Source: Candidatus Pelagibacter sp.
GTDB lineage: Bacteria > Pseudomonadota > Alphaproteobacteria > Pelagibacterales > Pelagibacteraceae
NCBI GenBank assembly: GCA_028139285.1
Contig: JAOINI010000001.1
Span: 62,001-126,000 of the forward strand
Direction of reading: 5' to 3'
Length of the DNA: 64,000 bases
The position numbers and the translations under genes were made by a program. The notes under the pieces are model-generated. The model made no database searches. It saw only the letters and a program-made list of their open reading frames with translations, and had not been told where the DNA came from. This document shows, in pieces, positions 10,372 through 19,442 of this stretch (positions within the stretch are counted from its first letter, which is position 1; every line of letters starts with the position of its first letter).

Positions 10372-11405
10372 ATATTTTTCAAATTAATCGCAGCACCAAC
10401 AGCTGGAGTATTTTTTTTCGCTCCCAGACTTTTGAGTAAATCATCATAACGGCCTCCCCTAGCAATTTCCTTTTTACCCGAAAACACTTCAAACACAATT
10501 CCAGTATAATATTCTACGTCTCTTCCAAAATTTGCAATGAAGGTAACATCTTGATTAAGTTTTTTAAAATTTTGAATGGATTTAAAGTTTTTAAATACAT
10601 TTTTTTTAAGATTATTTTTATTAGTGAAATCCAATAACTTTTTATCAAGGTCTGAAAGTTTGCAATTTATTTTTAAAAAAGATTTAATGATTTTAACAAT
10701 TTTTTTTCCATTTGTGAAAGATCTTGGATCTTTAATCTTTTTATCAAATCTTTCTAATATTTCTGATATTGACCTGCCGGCAATCACTTCACCTGGATTA
10801 AGTTTTTGCATTTCATAAAATCTTTTTTTATCAGTATCAAAAGTGACTGCGTCAACATCTGTATTTTTTTGCAACCTTTTCAAAAGTTCATCAAAATAAC
10901 TTGGTCTCCAATAATGTCTTATTAATCTTAATTTCCATCTTTCTGGCATATCTAGAGCATTAATTAAACTTTTAAATAAACCAATATCTCCAACCTTGAT
11001 TAGAATTTTTTTTCTTTTAATCCTTTTTACAGAACTTAAAATCGTACTTATAATTTTAAAATCATCCTGTATTTGATTTCTTGAACCTAAAATTTCAATT
11101 CCCAGTTGGTCATTTATGAAATTTGTACCTTTATTTCCTGATCTTCTATATGCTTGACCAGAATAATAAATTTTTGAGGAAGATTTTTTTTGTAAAAAAC
11201 TTATACATGAAGCTACAGTTAAATCTGGTCTTAAACACATCGTTTTACCATCCTCTCTATCAAAAGTGAGCATTGAACTTCTAAATTTTTCTCCCGACCT
11301 CTCGATAATATATTCTGAGTCTAAAAGAACATCAGGTTCTGATAAAACAAAACCATTACTTCTAAAATTTTTAATTATAACTTCAGATAATTTTTTTGAT
11401 TTCAT
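10368..11405 (-). CDS. hisZ: ATP phosphoribosyltransferase regulatory subunit
   Basis: HisZ is a catalytically inactive HisRS paralogue that activates and confers histidine feedback on short-form HisG. The 345-residue protein has a class II synthetase-like fold: LRPDLTVASCISF, YSGQAYRR, and a C-terminal YYTGIVFEVF...GGRYDDLLK motif like HisRS motif 3. It overlaps hisS by 23 bases upstream and hisG by 4 downstream. Its order after the true hisS is hisS-hisZ-hisG. Confidence 0.93.
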   Translation of the reverse strand: MKSKKLSEVIIKNFRSNGFVLSEPDVLLDSEYIIERSGEKFRSSMLTFDREDGKTMCLRPDLTVASCISFLQKKSSSKIYYSGQAYRRSGNKGTNFINDQLGIEILGSRNQIQDDFKIISTILSSVKRIKRKKILIKVGDIGLFKSLINALDMPERWKLRLIRHYWRPSYFDELLKRLQKNTDVDAVTFDTDKKRFYEMQKLNPGEVIAGRSISEILERFDKKIKDPRSFTNGKKIVKIIKSFLKINCKLSDLDKKLLDFTNKNNLKKNVFKNFKSIQNFKKLNQDVTFIANFGRDVEYYTGIVFEVFSGKKEIARGGRYDDLLKSLGAKKNTPAVGAAINLKNI

Positions 11406-12717
11406 TAACTAATTTATTTATTTTAATAGATTGCTCTTTACCGCTTGTTAAATTTCTTAGAGTTGGTTTGCCAGATCTTATTTCATTTTCGCCAAATAAA
11501 ATAACAGCTGGAGATTTTATCTTATTTGCATATTCCATTTGTTTTTTTAATTTACTTTCTCCAGGATAAATTTCTGCACTGATACCAGCTTTTCTTAATA
11601 TTGTTTGCACTTTTATGTATTCTTTCATTGAATTTTTGTCAAAAACACAAATTACAATTGGTTTTGATTGTTTTATTTTAAAATTCTTTTTCTGCAACAA
11701 TGCATAAACCAATCTATCTAATCCTATTGATATACCTGTAGCAGCAGCATCAAAGTTGCCAAAATTACTTACTAAGTTATCGTATCTGCCTCCTCCTCCA
11801 ATAGAGCCAAATTGAACAACTTGCCCTTTGTTGTTTGTTACATCAAACTTTAAATTCACTTCAAAAATTACTCCAGTATAATATTCTAGCCCTCTTATAA
11901 TTGATGGATCAAATTCAAAATTATTGAAGTTGTAATCTTTAAAAATTTTTAATATTTCAACCAGATCCTCTGTTTCAGCAGATTTTTTCTTTAATGTTTC
12001 TTCTATTACTTCAATATCTCTGAACTTTAAATTAGCGCCTTTAGTAAAATCTCCAGATTTATCTTTTCTGCCGGCGCCTAACAATTCTTTTACTCCATTC
12101 CAGCCAAGTCTATCAATTTTGTCCAGAGCTCTTAAGGTAGTAAGTTTTTGCTGATTTTCATTTAAATCTATTTTTTTAAATAATTCTTCAGTTATTTTTC
12201 GTGATGAAATCTTTACTATATACTCTGATTTATTAAGACCACATTTTTCAAGAATTTCTGAAATCATAACACATAACTCAGCATCTGCCTGTAAACTTTT
12301 TGTTCCTACAAAATCAGCATCAAATTGTAAAAATTCTCTAAATCTGCCAGGACCTGGTTTTTCATTTCTCCAAACTGTACCTAGTTGATATCTTTTAAAT
12401 GGCTTTGGAATTTCTAAATAATTTTTTGCAACATATCTCGCAAGTGGAGCTGTAAGATCATATCTTAAGGATAACCATTTATTTTCATCTTTAAATGAAA
12501 ATACACCTTCGTCAGGTCTTTCTTTATCAGGTAAAAATTTTCCTATACTATCTGAATACTCAAAGCTAGGCGTTTCAAGATATTGGAAACCATACTTAAT
12601 CATAATTTCTTTGATATTAGAAATTATAAAATCTCGTACTAGTAATTCTTTTTCTTGCCTGTCTACAAATCCTAATGGAAGTTCTTTAGAAGGATTTTTA
12701 TTTTTTTCTTTTGTCAT
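11383..12717 (-). CDS. hisS: Histidyl-tRNA synthetase
   Basis: HisRS charges tRNA-His. I place the start at ATG 12717-12715 (MTKEKNKNPS), giving 444 residues. The open frame continues upstream into tRNA-His, but that part is an artefact. Motif 2 reads WRNEKPGPGRFREFLQFDAD, the divergent form found in alphaproteobacteria whose tRNA-His lacks G-1, rather than the usual RxERPQ.GR...FHQ. The His-binding segments GLEYYTGVIFEV and GGGGRYDNL are intact. The start codon lies only 4 bases after the CCA end of the tRNA gene. Confidence 0.96.
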   Translation of the reverse strand: MTKEKNKNPSKELPLGFVDRQEKELLVRDFIISNIKEIMIKYGFQYLETPSFEYSDSIGKFLPDKERPDEGVFSFKDENKWLSLRYDLTAPLARYVAKNYLEIPKPFKRYQLGTVWRNEKPGPGRFREFLQFDADFVGTKSLQADAELCVMISEILEKCGLNKSEYIVKISSRKITEELFKKIDLNENQQKLTTLRALDKIDRLGWNGVKELLGAGRKDKSGDFTKGANLKFRDIEVIEETLKKKSAETEDLVEILKIFKDYNFNNFEFDPSIIRGLEYYTGVIFEVNLKFDVTNNKGQVVQFGSIGGGGRYDNLVSNFGNFDAAATGISIGLDRLVYALLQKKNFKIKQSKPIVICVFDKNSMKEYIKVQTILRKAGISAEIYPGESKLKKQMEYANKIKSPAVILFGENEIRSGKPTLRNLTSGKEQSIKINKLVNEIKKII

Positions 12718-12721
12718 TTTT

Positions 12722-12798
12722 TGGTACAGCAGGGTGGATTCGAACCACCGACCCCTAGTTCCACAAACTAGTGCTCTAACCAACTGAGCTACTGCTGC
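12722..12798 (-). tRNA. tRNA-His (anticodon GTG)
   Basis: The cloverleaf reads on the minus strand: acceptor GCAGCAG (12798-12792) pairing CTGCTGT (12732-12726), a normal D-arm, anticodon stem CTAGT/ACTAG around loop TTGTGGA (anticodon GTG), T-arm GGTGG-TTCGAAT-CCACC, and an encoded CCA (12724-12722). Position -1 is T (12799), not G. Base 72 is U and the discriminator base 73 is A, so the usual G-1:C73 identity pair is absent. hisS follows directly. Confidence 0.97.
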
Positions 12799-13038
12799 AT
12801 CCCTGTTATATTTATCTTAATTTTAATTAAATTTATATGTTTTTGATTATAAGCTAAGCAATAGCTTAGCGTGCATTCTGTGCGAATGTGATCTTAATGT
12901 TGAAATGAATCTTTTATTTACAAACATGATTCTATACTTAGAAAATAATTGTGACTTTTTCAAGATGAAATCAGCGGGACAAAAAAATAGATAAGACTAG
13001 TTTAATGTCCCGATAATCAGTGATTTTGGAAATTTAGA
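12799..13038. other. Intergenic spacer with inverted repeats between tRNA-His and csp
   Basis: This is the longest gene-free stretch in the window, about 240 bases. It holds a perfect hairpin GCTAAGC-AATA-GCTTAGC at 12853-12870, a smaller one CATTC/GAATG at 12874-12888, and a pair of arms CGGGAC (12975-12980) and GTCCCG (13007-13012) enclosing 26 bases just past the csp stop. None has the U-run expected on the proper side for a clean terminator. I see no credible ORF. It may hold the csp 3' UTR, the tRNA-His promoter, or a small RNA. Confidence 0.5.
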
Positions 13039-13251
13039 TTAAGATGTTTTCTGCAGTTTTACTGCTGAAGGACCTTTTTCTGTGCTCTCCACTTCAAACG
13101 TTAACTCATCACCCTCGTTTAAATATTTTAAACCAGCTTCTCTAACTGCAGAAGAATGGACGAACACGTCTTTTTCTTTGTCTTCTCTTTCAATGAAACC
13201 ATATCCTTTAGTTCCATTGAACCACTTTACTTTACCTTTTAGTGTACTCAT
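13039..13251 (-). CDS. Cold-shock domain protein
   Basis: This is a 70-residue single cold-shock domain that binds single-stranded RNA or DNA. RNP1 is seen as KGYGFIER and RNP2 as DVFVHSSAV, after the [10 protein letters not shown] entry strand. The length is standard for Csp proteins. The upstream leader on the minus strand is about 60 bases and contains a small ACTAAC/GTTAGT hairpin (13285-13301). Csp proteins are RNA chaperones, often the most abundant transcripts in small genomes. I cannot tell which csp paralogue this is. Confidence 0.95.
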   Translation of the reverse strand: MSTLKGKVKWFNGTKGYGFIEREDKEKDVFVHSSAVREAGLKYLNEGDELTFEVESTEKGPSAVKLQKTS

Positions 13252-13312
13252 ATTTACTTTATTTCCTTATTTTTATTAACTTTAACTAACTAAAAGTTAG
13301 TCTTGAACACCT

Positions 13313-13339
13313 TTAATAGATTTGCATTGTAAAAGTCAA
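13313..13339 (-). promoter_or_regulatory. Possible sigma-70-type promoter of csp
   Basis: On the minus strand TTGACT (13339-13334) is followed after 15 bases by TATTAA (13318-13313), about 60 bases upstream of the csp start. The -35 is a good match, but the spacer is short for a housekeeping promoter. In such AT-rich DNA chance matches are common. Confidence 0.3.
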
Positions 13340-13384
13340 TAGGAGAAATATATAATTTGACGCAATTGTTTTTTTGCAACATTA

Positions 13385-14491
13385 TTAAGATATAATGGCA
13401 ATTAATAAGGCTAAAGCCACTAATCCCAAGCCACCATAGACTAATTTATTTTTTTGTATGTGCAAACTTAATTTTCTAACAGGCGAGTCTTTATAGGTTA
13501 AGTTACCTTCACTCATAGTTGAGGATTTATTAAATCCTTGATCTCTTCCAATCTGAAGAAACTTTGATTTTCTATGGTCATATATCTCTTCCTTGCTGAA
13601 ACTCTCAAAGTTTTTTAAATTTTTTATAATAGAATATTTTATATCGGCAGCTATACCATCTGGGTCTCTATGTGCTCCACCTAGTGGCTCTGGAATAACT
13701 TCATCTATAATTTTTAATTTTAATAAATCCTTAGCTGTTAACTTCATTGCTTCAGCTGCCTGTAAAGATTTACTAGGATCCCGCCAAAGAATGGATGCAC
13801 ATCCCTCTGGTGAAATAACTGAATAAATTGAATTCTCTAACATTATTACTTTATTAGATGATGCAAGTGCTATTGCCCCTCCTGAGCCACCTTCGCCAAT
13901 AATTATAGAAATATTTGGAACTGTTAGTGACATACAGCACTCTATCGAATTAGCTATAGCCGAAGCTTGTCCTCTTTGTTCAGCTCCAATACCTGGATAC
14001 GCTCCAGGTGTATCGATAAAACTTATCACTGGTATTTGAAATCTATCGGCTAACTTCATTAGTCTGATACATTTTCTATATCCTTCTGGTCTCATCATTC
14101 CAAAATTTCTTTCTATCCTGCTATTTAAGTCTTCACCTTTTTCTTGCCCGATAACTAAAACCGACTTATTGTCTATTAATCCAAATCCAGCGATGACAGA
14201 TTTATCATCTCCAAAATATCTATCTCCTGATAACAAAGTAAATTGAGAAAATATTTTTTTTATATAATAATTTGCTTTTGGGCGATCTTCGTGTCTAGCT
14301 ACTTGGGTTCTTTGCCAACTGTTTAAATTTGAGTAAATTTCTTCTAATTTTTGATTAATTTCTTGTTGTGTGTTTTTAATCTTATTAGTATCAACTTCAG
14401 TTATCCCCTCAGAACCAAATGGGCTTTTTAAACCATCAACTTCTTGTTCTAGTGCTTTAATTTCTTTTTCAAAATCTAAATAATTTTTCAT
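13385..14491 (-). CDS. accA: Acetyl-CoA carboxylase carboxyltransferase subunit alpha, with C-terminal membrane tail
   Basis: AccA forms, with AccD, the carboxyltransferase that makes malonyl-CoA for fatty-acid synthesis. The core shows GDRYFGDDKSVIAG, RPEGYRKCIRLMK, FIDTPGAYPGIGAEQRGQ, and GEGGSGGAIALA with ISPEGCASILWRD. The usual bacterial AccA is about 315-320 residues. This one is 368, adding a Ser/Lys-rich linker and a last stretch LVYGGLGLVALALLIAIIS that looks like a C-terminal transmembrane anchor. accD lies 40 kb away in this window and has no such tail. The gene is divergent from glcB. Confidence 0.95.
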   Translation of the reverse strand: MKNYLDFEKEIKALEQEVDGLKSPFGSEGITEVDTNKIKNTQQEINQKLEEIYSNLNSWQRTQVARHEDRPKANYYIKKIFSQFTLLSGDRYFGDDKSVIAGFGLIDNKSVLVIGQEKGEDLNSRIERNFGMMRPEGYRKCIRLMKLADRFQIPVISFIDTPGAYPGIGAEQRGQASAIANSIECCMSLTVPNISIIIGEGGSGGAIALASSNKVIMLENSIYSVISPEGCASILWRDPSKSLQAAEAMKLTAKDLLKLKIIDEVIPEPLGGAHRDPDGIAADIKYSIIKNLKNFESFSKEEIYDHRKSKFLQIGRDQGFNKSSTMSEGNLTYKDSPVRKLSLHIQKNKLVYGGLGLVALALLIAIIS

Positions 14492-14553
14492 AAATAATGG
14501 TACAATAAATACAGTATTATTATATTATAGGATAATGTAAAGGTCGGCTCTAT

Positions 14554-16698
14554 ATGAAAATGATAGAAAAAAATGGGTTAAAAATAAGCTCCACATTGTT
14601 CAAATTCATTAATAATGAAGCAATACCAGGTACTAATGTGGACTCAGATAAGTTTTGGTCAAATTTTTCAGAAGTCGTTCATGAGCTGACTCCCATAAAT
14701 AAGGATTTAATTAAAAATAGAGAATCAATACAAAAAAAAATTGACGATTGGCACAAATCAAAGCAAGGTTCTGAATTTAATAAAAACGAATATCAAAGTT
14801 TTTTAAAATCAATAGACTATTTAATTGAAGAAAAAAATAACTTTAACATTGAAACATCAAATGTTGATCAAGAAATATCATCTATAGCCGGTCCACAACT
14901 TGTTGTTCCAGTAGACAATGCTAGGTATGCCCTTAATGCTGCTAATGCAAGATGGGGGAGTCTTTACGACGCGCTATATGGCACTGATGTGATACCTGGA
15001 GACAAATTTAAGGAATACAACAAATTAAGGGCTTCAAAAGTTGTTGATTATGTGAGAATTTTTTTTAATAAAAATTTTCCGCTTTCCAAATTGGATTGGA
15101 AAGAAATTACAAAATTGAGAATTGAGAATGGAAAATTAGTTGTAGAAAAAGGTTCAAATCAAGATTATTTGAAAAACAATAATCAATTTATAGGCTTCAA
15201 TGGTGATAAAAATAATCCAAAGTCAATCTTATTAAAAAATAATAATTTACATATTGAAATCATAATTGATCCGAACAGTGTTGTTGGTAAAAACGATCAA
15301 GCATCTATCTCTGATGTAGTTGTTGAATCGGCTTTATCTACAATTATAGATAATGAGGACTCGGTTGCTGCAGTAGATGCTGAAGATAAAGTGAAATGTT
15401 ACAGAAATTGGTTAGGTCTTATGAAAGGCGACCTAGTAGCAAATTTCAAAAAAAATGGAAAAAAGTTTACAAGAAAATTAAATCCGGACAGAACTTATAC
15501 CTCAAAAGAAGGTAATAAAATTATTTTACATGGTCGTGCTTTGCTTTTAAATAGAAATGTCGGGCATTTGATGACAAACCCTTCAATTATTTTAAGAGAT
15601 GGATCTGAAATTCCTGAAGGTATTTTAGATGGATTTGTATCTAATTTATGCGCATTGCATGATTTTAAAAATAAAAAAAATTCAAGAACTGGATCTACTT
15701 ATATAGTTAAACCAAAAATGCATGGTCCGAAGGAAGTGGCTTTCACGGATAAATTATTTGAAAAAATTGAGGAAGTCCTTGGTATGAAAAAATATTCTAT
15801 AAAAGTTGGTATTATGGATGAAGAGAGAAGAACAACAGTGAATTTAAAAGAATGCATTAGGCAAGTAAAAAATAGAATTGTTTTTATAAACACAGGTTTT
15901 TTAGATAGGACTGGGGATGAGATGCATACCTCTTTTGAAGCCGGACCAATGATATTTAAAGGAGACATGAAAAAATCAAAATGGTTAAATGCATATGAAA
16001 ATTGGAATGTCGATGTTGGACTTGAATGTGGTTTTTCCGGTAAGGCTCAAATTGGTAAAGGCATGTGGGCTATGCCAGATCAAATGGGAAATATGATGAA
16101 ACAAAAAATTGGTCATCCAAAGTCAGGTGCAAACTGTGCCTGGGTACCCTCTCCAACTGCAGCTACTCTTCATTCGCTTCATTATCATGAAATAAATGTA
16201 TTTGAAGAACAAAAAAAAATTAAATCAAGGGCTAAAGCACAAGTAAAAGATATTTTAGAAATACCAACAGCTGATAGACCCAACTGGTCTCTAGAAAATA
16301 TTAATCGTGAATTAGAAAATAATGCTCAAGGTATATTAGGATATGTTGTTAGATGGGTTGATCAAGGTGTTGGATGTTCAAAAGTTCCAGACGTGAACAA
16401 TATAGGCCTTATGGAAGATAGAGCCACATTGAGGATATCTTCTCAACATATTGCTAATTGGCTGTTTCATGGAATTTGTAAAGAAGAACAAGTAAAGAAT
16501 ATAATGAAAAAAATGGCAAAAATAGTAGATGAACAAAACAAAGATGACCCCAATTACAAAAAAATGTCAGACGATTTTGAAAAATCAATAGCATTTTCCG
16601 CTGCCTGTGATTTAGTTTTTAAAGGTAGAGTTCAGCCCTCAGGATATACTGAGCCTTTATTACACCAAAAAAGATTAGAAGCAAAAAAATTAAATTAA
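14554..16698 (+). CDS. glcB: Malate synthase G
   Basis: GlcB condenses glyoxylate with acetyl-CoA to malate. The protein has 714 residues, the length of the monomeric G isoform. The TIM-barrel core shows [43 protein letters not shown] and [11 protein letters not shown]. The C-terminal catalytic region has [18 protein letters not shown] and [10 protein letters not shown]. Only 62 bases separate its start from the divergent accA start, so there is no room for a full glycine riboswitch unless it overlaps accA. The 3' end overlaps recR by 4 bases (convergent). Confidence 0.98.
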   Translation: MKMIEKNGLKISSTLFKFINNEAIPGTNVDSDKFWSNFSEVVHELTPINKDLIKNRESIQKKIDDWHKSKQGSEFNKNEYQSFLKSIDYLIEEKNNFNIETSNVDQEISSIAGPQLVVPVDNARYALNAANARWGSLYDALYGTDVIPGDKFKEYNKLRASKVVDYVRIFFNKNFPLSKLDWKEITKLRIENGKLVVEKGSNQDYLKNNNQFIGFNGDKNNPKSILLKNNNLHIEIIIDPNSVVGKNDQASISDVVVESALSTIIDNEDSVAAVDAEDKVKCYRNWLGLMKGDLVANFKKNGKKFTRKLNPDRTYTSKEGNKIILHGRALLLNRNVGHLMTNPSIILRDGSEIPEGILDGFVSNLCALHDFKNKKNSRTGSTYIVKPKMHGPKEVAFTDKLFEKIEEVLGMKKYSIKVGIMDEERRTTVNLKECIRQVKNRIVFINTGFLDRTGDEMHTSFEAGPMIFKGDMKKSKWLNAYENWNVDVGLECGFSGKAQIGKGMWAMPDQMGNMMKQKIGHPKSGANCAWVPSPTAATLHSLHYHEINVFEEQKKIKSRAKAQVKDILEIPTADRPNWSLENINRELENNAQGILGYVVRWVDQGVGCSKVPDVNNIGLMEDRATLRISSQHIANWLFHGICKEEQVKNIMKKMAKIVDEQNKDDPNYKKMSDDFEKSIAFSAACDLVFKGRVQPSGYTEPLLHQKRLEAKKLN

Positions 16699-17297
16699 TC
16701 AGTTACAGGCACTCTGTTTTTAAATGCTGAAAATAAAGTACCATCATCAAGCTGTTCTATTTCACCTCCTACTGGGAGACCTTGAGCTAATTTAGTAATT
16801 TTAATTTTATCACTTTTAATTGTATCTTCAATGTAATGTGCAGTTGTTTGACCTTCAACAGTTGCGCTAGTGGCTATAATTACCTCTTTAAGATTATTTT
16901 TTTTTATTCGCTTTATTAAAGATTTAATCAGTAGATTTTTTTGTTCGTAATTTTCGTTGGAATTCATTGTCCCACCCAAAATATGGTAGTGACCTTTAAA
17001 TATATTAGCAGACTCTATAACCCACATGTCTGCTAAATTTTCAACCACACATATTTTATCATATGAATTATCTGATGAACATATACAAATCTTATCAATT
17101 ATTTTTAAATTTCCACAATCTTCACAGCGAACAACATTTTTGAATACTTGTGCCAATGATTTAGCTAAAGGCTTGATCATGTTTTCTTTATTATTAATTA
17201 ATTTTAAAATGATTCTTTTTGCAGATTTTGGGCCTAATCCAGGAAGTTTTGAGAATTGCCTTATAAGTTCTTTGATTTCAGGAATATCGTTATCCAT
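16695..17297 (-). CDS. recR: Recombination mediator protein RecR
   Basis: RecR acts with RecO (and RecF) in loading RecA on gapped DNA. The 200-residue protein has the N-terminal helix-hairpin-helix [12 protein letters not shown], a zinc finger [16 protein letters not shown], and a Toprim domain with [12 protein letters not shown] and the [10 protein letters not shown] region. The start overlaps the end of the ybaB homologue by one base. dnaX-ybaB-recR is a classic gene order. Confidence 0.96.
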   Translation of the reverse strand: MDNDIPEIKELIRQFSKLPGLGPKSAKRIILKLINNKENMIKPLAKSLAQVFKNVVRCEDCGNLKIIDKICICSSDNSYDKICVVENLADMWVIESANIFKGHYHILGGTMNSNENYEQKNLLIKSLIKRIKKNNLKEVIIATSATVEGQTTAHYIEDTIKSDKIKITKLAQGLPVGGEIEQLDDGTLFSAFKNRVPVTD

Positions 17298-17617
17298 TAA
17301 AAAGGTAATTTAAAATCCAACGGCAGATTTAAACCACCCGTGACTTTAGATAATTCTTCTGCTGATTTTTTTTTTAAGTTTTCTTTAGCATTATTATATG
17401 CTGCAATTATTAAATCATTTATTATTTCTTGACTTTCTTTTTTTGCAGTATCTGTAATTTCAATAGATTTAATTTCATAATCCCCAGTCAAAGTAACTTT
17501 AACCAAATCACCCCCGGACATTCCGTGAACTTCAATTTTTTTAATTTGATCTTGAGCTTCCTTCATTTTTTCTTGCATTGCTTTAGCTTTAGATAGCATG
17601 TCTGAAAAATTATTCAT
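17297..17617 (-). CDS. YbaB/EbfC nucleoid-associated protein
   Basis: This is a 106-residue small DNA-binding protein of the YbaB/EbfC family, forming tweezer-like dimers. It shows the N-terminal helix MLSKAKAMQEKMKEAQ and the family core VHGMSGGDLVKVTLTGDYEI, ending in GGLNLPLDFKLPF. It lies between dnaX (adjacent, no spacing) and recR (1-base overlap), its usual place. Confidence 0.95.
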   Translation of the reverse strand: MNNFSDMLSKAKAMQEKMKEAQDQIKKIEVHGMSGGDLVKVTLTGDYEIKSIEITDTAKKESQEIINDLIIAAYNNAKENLKKKSAEELSKVTGGLNLPLDFKLPF

Positions 17618-19288
17618 TTAATCCTCCTCTTTAATTTCTATGAGTTCAGCATCTGGAAAAACGGACTCTAAATCTTTTGCAATTTTACTTTTTTTAAATT
17701 CCTTAATTGTTTTATTTTGATTTTCTAAATTCTTTTCATAAATACTTTTTGCTTCTACGTTTTTGCTCAAAGAAATTATCCATCTTTCACCAGTCCAGTT
17801 AAGTAACTTTTCGGTTAAATTCTTAATGAAATTTTTATTTAACTTTTCATTGAAACTTATATCAATTTTACCTTTATTAAAACTTACTAACTTTACATTT
17901 CTCTCTAAATCATATTTAAGTTCTATTTCTTTTTCTTTATTCGATTGATCAATCAAATCTTGAAAACTTGTTATTTTAATTTTTGAGTTTTCGTTTTTTT
18001 CGTTAATTTTTTTAATTGGACTGGTCTTAATTTGGTTGGTGCTTTTTAACTGACTTTTTGTTCCATTTGATAATTTTGTTTCTATTTTTTTTTCTTCAAT
18101 ATTTTCGTTTGAGTATTTTTCTCGACTTAAAATATCCTGTTCACTTCTTCCACTATCTGTTTTCTCTAAACCAACGCCTTTCAAATGAACTAATTGTATA
18201 ATGTACATCTCAAGAGTTAAATTTTCATTGCCAACAATACTAAGATCATCAATTGTTTTGATTGTAAGTTGCCAAAATAATGAAATGTCTTGAATATCTA
18301 TATCTTTAGAATATTTTTCAATCATTTCAACCTCTGTTTCTGAAATTGATAAATCTTTTTCAATTGGACCTAAATTTATTCTTCTTGAAAAAAGATAGAG
18401 AACTTCCAAAATATCATTTAGGAAATTTTTTGCGTCTAAGCCATCGGTAATAAGTTCATTTAAAGATCTAATAGCTTCTTTCTCATTTCCACTTAAAACT
18501 TCCTTGAATAAACTAATTACTTTACCCTTGTCGGCGAGACCTAACATTTTTCTAACGTCCTGCTCGGTTATTGTTTTATTTGTATTTATTAACTGTGAAA
18601 TTAAAGCACGATCAAGCAAAGAGATAGCATCTCTAACTGATCCTTCGGAAGATCTAGCAATCAGTTGAATTGCCTCATCTGAAATATTTCCTTTCTCTTT
18701 ATTTGATATATTTTTTAAATGATCACAAAGTTTGTTTATGCTCACTCTTTTAAGATCAAATCTTTGACACCGAGATAATATTGTAACAGGGATTTTTCTA
18801 ACTTCTGTTGTAGCTAATATAAATTTTAAACTTGGTGGTGGTTCCTCTAAAGTTTTCAATAAACCATTAAAAGCCTGTTTTGATAGCATATGTACTTCGT
18901 CAATAATAAATATTTTATATTTTGCGCTTGTAGGACTATATTTTGAATTCTCAATTAATTCTCTTATATCGTCTATACCGGTCCTAGACGCTGCATCCAT
19001 TTCTAAAATATCTATATGATTTGAATTAATGATTTCCTGACAAGTGTTACAAAAATTTCCATCAGAACAGTTAATATTTTTATTATTATTTTTTTCACAA
19101 TTTAAAGCTTTGGCAATTAATCTAGCTGTTGTAGTTTTTCCAACACCCCTAATTCCAGTCAAGAGATATGCGTTTGGTGTTTTATCGAGTTTAATTGCAT
19201 TGGTAATAGTTTCAGACATTACTTCTTGACCAATTAAATCTTTAAACTCTTGTGGTCTATATTTGAGTGCTAATATTTTTTTTGTCAT
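17618..19288 (-). CDS. dnaX: DNA polymerase III subunit gamma/tau
   Basis: DnaX is the AAA+ motor of the clamp loader. The 556-residue protein has Walker A GIRGVGKTTTA, four zinc cysteines in CEKN...CSDGNFCNTC, Walker B FIIDEVHMLS, and the SRC sensor region ILSRCQRFDLKR. The Lys/Ser-rich linker and the C-terminal tau region are shorter than in larger genomes. The ATG at 19288 lies within a few bases of the SRP RNA 3' end, so a processed mRNA would have almost no leader. Confidence 0.97.
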   Translation of the reverse strand: MTKKILALKYRPQEFKDLIGQEVMSETITNAIKLDKTPNAYLLTGIRGVGKTTTARLIAKALNCEKNNNKNINCSDGNFCNTCQEIINSNHIDILEMDAASRTGIDDIRELIENSKYSPTSAKYKIFIIDEVHMLSKQAFNGLLKTLEEPPPSLKFILATTEVRKIPVTILSRCQRFDLKRVSINKLCDHLKNISNKEKGNISDEAIQLIARSSEGSVRDAISLLDRALISQLINTNKTITEQDVRKMLGLADKGKVISLFKEVLSGNEKEAIRSLNELITDGLDAKNFLNDILEVLYLFSRRINLGPIEKDLSISETEVEMIEKYSKDIDIQDISLFWQLTIKTIDDLSIVGNENLTLEMYIIQLVHLKGVGLEKTDSGRSEQDILSREKYSNENIEEKKIETKLSNGTKSQLKSTNQIKTSPIKKINEKNENSKIKITSFQDLIDQSNKEKEIELKYDLERNVKLVSFNKGKIDISFNEKLNKNFIKNLTEKLLNWTGERWIISLSKNVEAKSIYEKNLENQNKTIKEFKKSKIAKDLESVFPDAELIEIKEED

Positions 19289-19290
19289 TT

Positions 19291-19385
19291 AAAAGAGGCA
19301 GGCAACAACCTGAATAATTTTCACTACGGCTGCTTCTTTTCAGACCTGACCGGGTTTATGAAACATCCACCTGATGCCAACCTCA
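19291..19385 (-). ncRNA. ffs: Signal recognition particle RNA (4.5S-type)
   Basis: On the minus strand the conserved Ffh-binding hairpin reads GGTCAGGTCTGAAAAGAAG followed by CAGCC, equivalent to E. coli GGTCAGGTCCGGAAGGAAGCAGCC. The ends pair as GAGG (19384-19381) with CCTC, then GGCA with TGCC, forming the closing stem. The length of about 90-95 bases fits the small bacterial SRP RNA. The T-rich 3' end runs into the dnaX start codon at 19288. Exact ends are approximate. Confidence 0.93.
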
Positions 19386-19442
19386 GTATGAGTATATCAA
19401 GATAAAATTAAATACTACAAGAGTAGAATCAGAATTTGTGGA

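Noticed and set aside
12718..12783. An upstream extension of hisS reading through the tRNA-His gene
   Set aside because: The extra 22 codons lie in the tRNA cloverleaf on the same strand. The ATG at 12717 gives a normal HisRS N-terminus.
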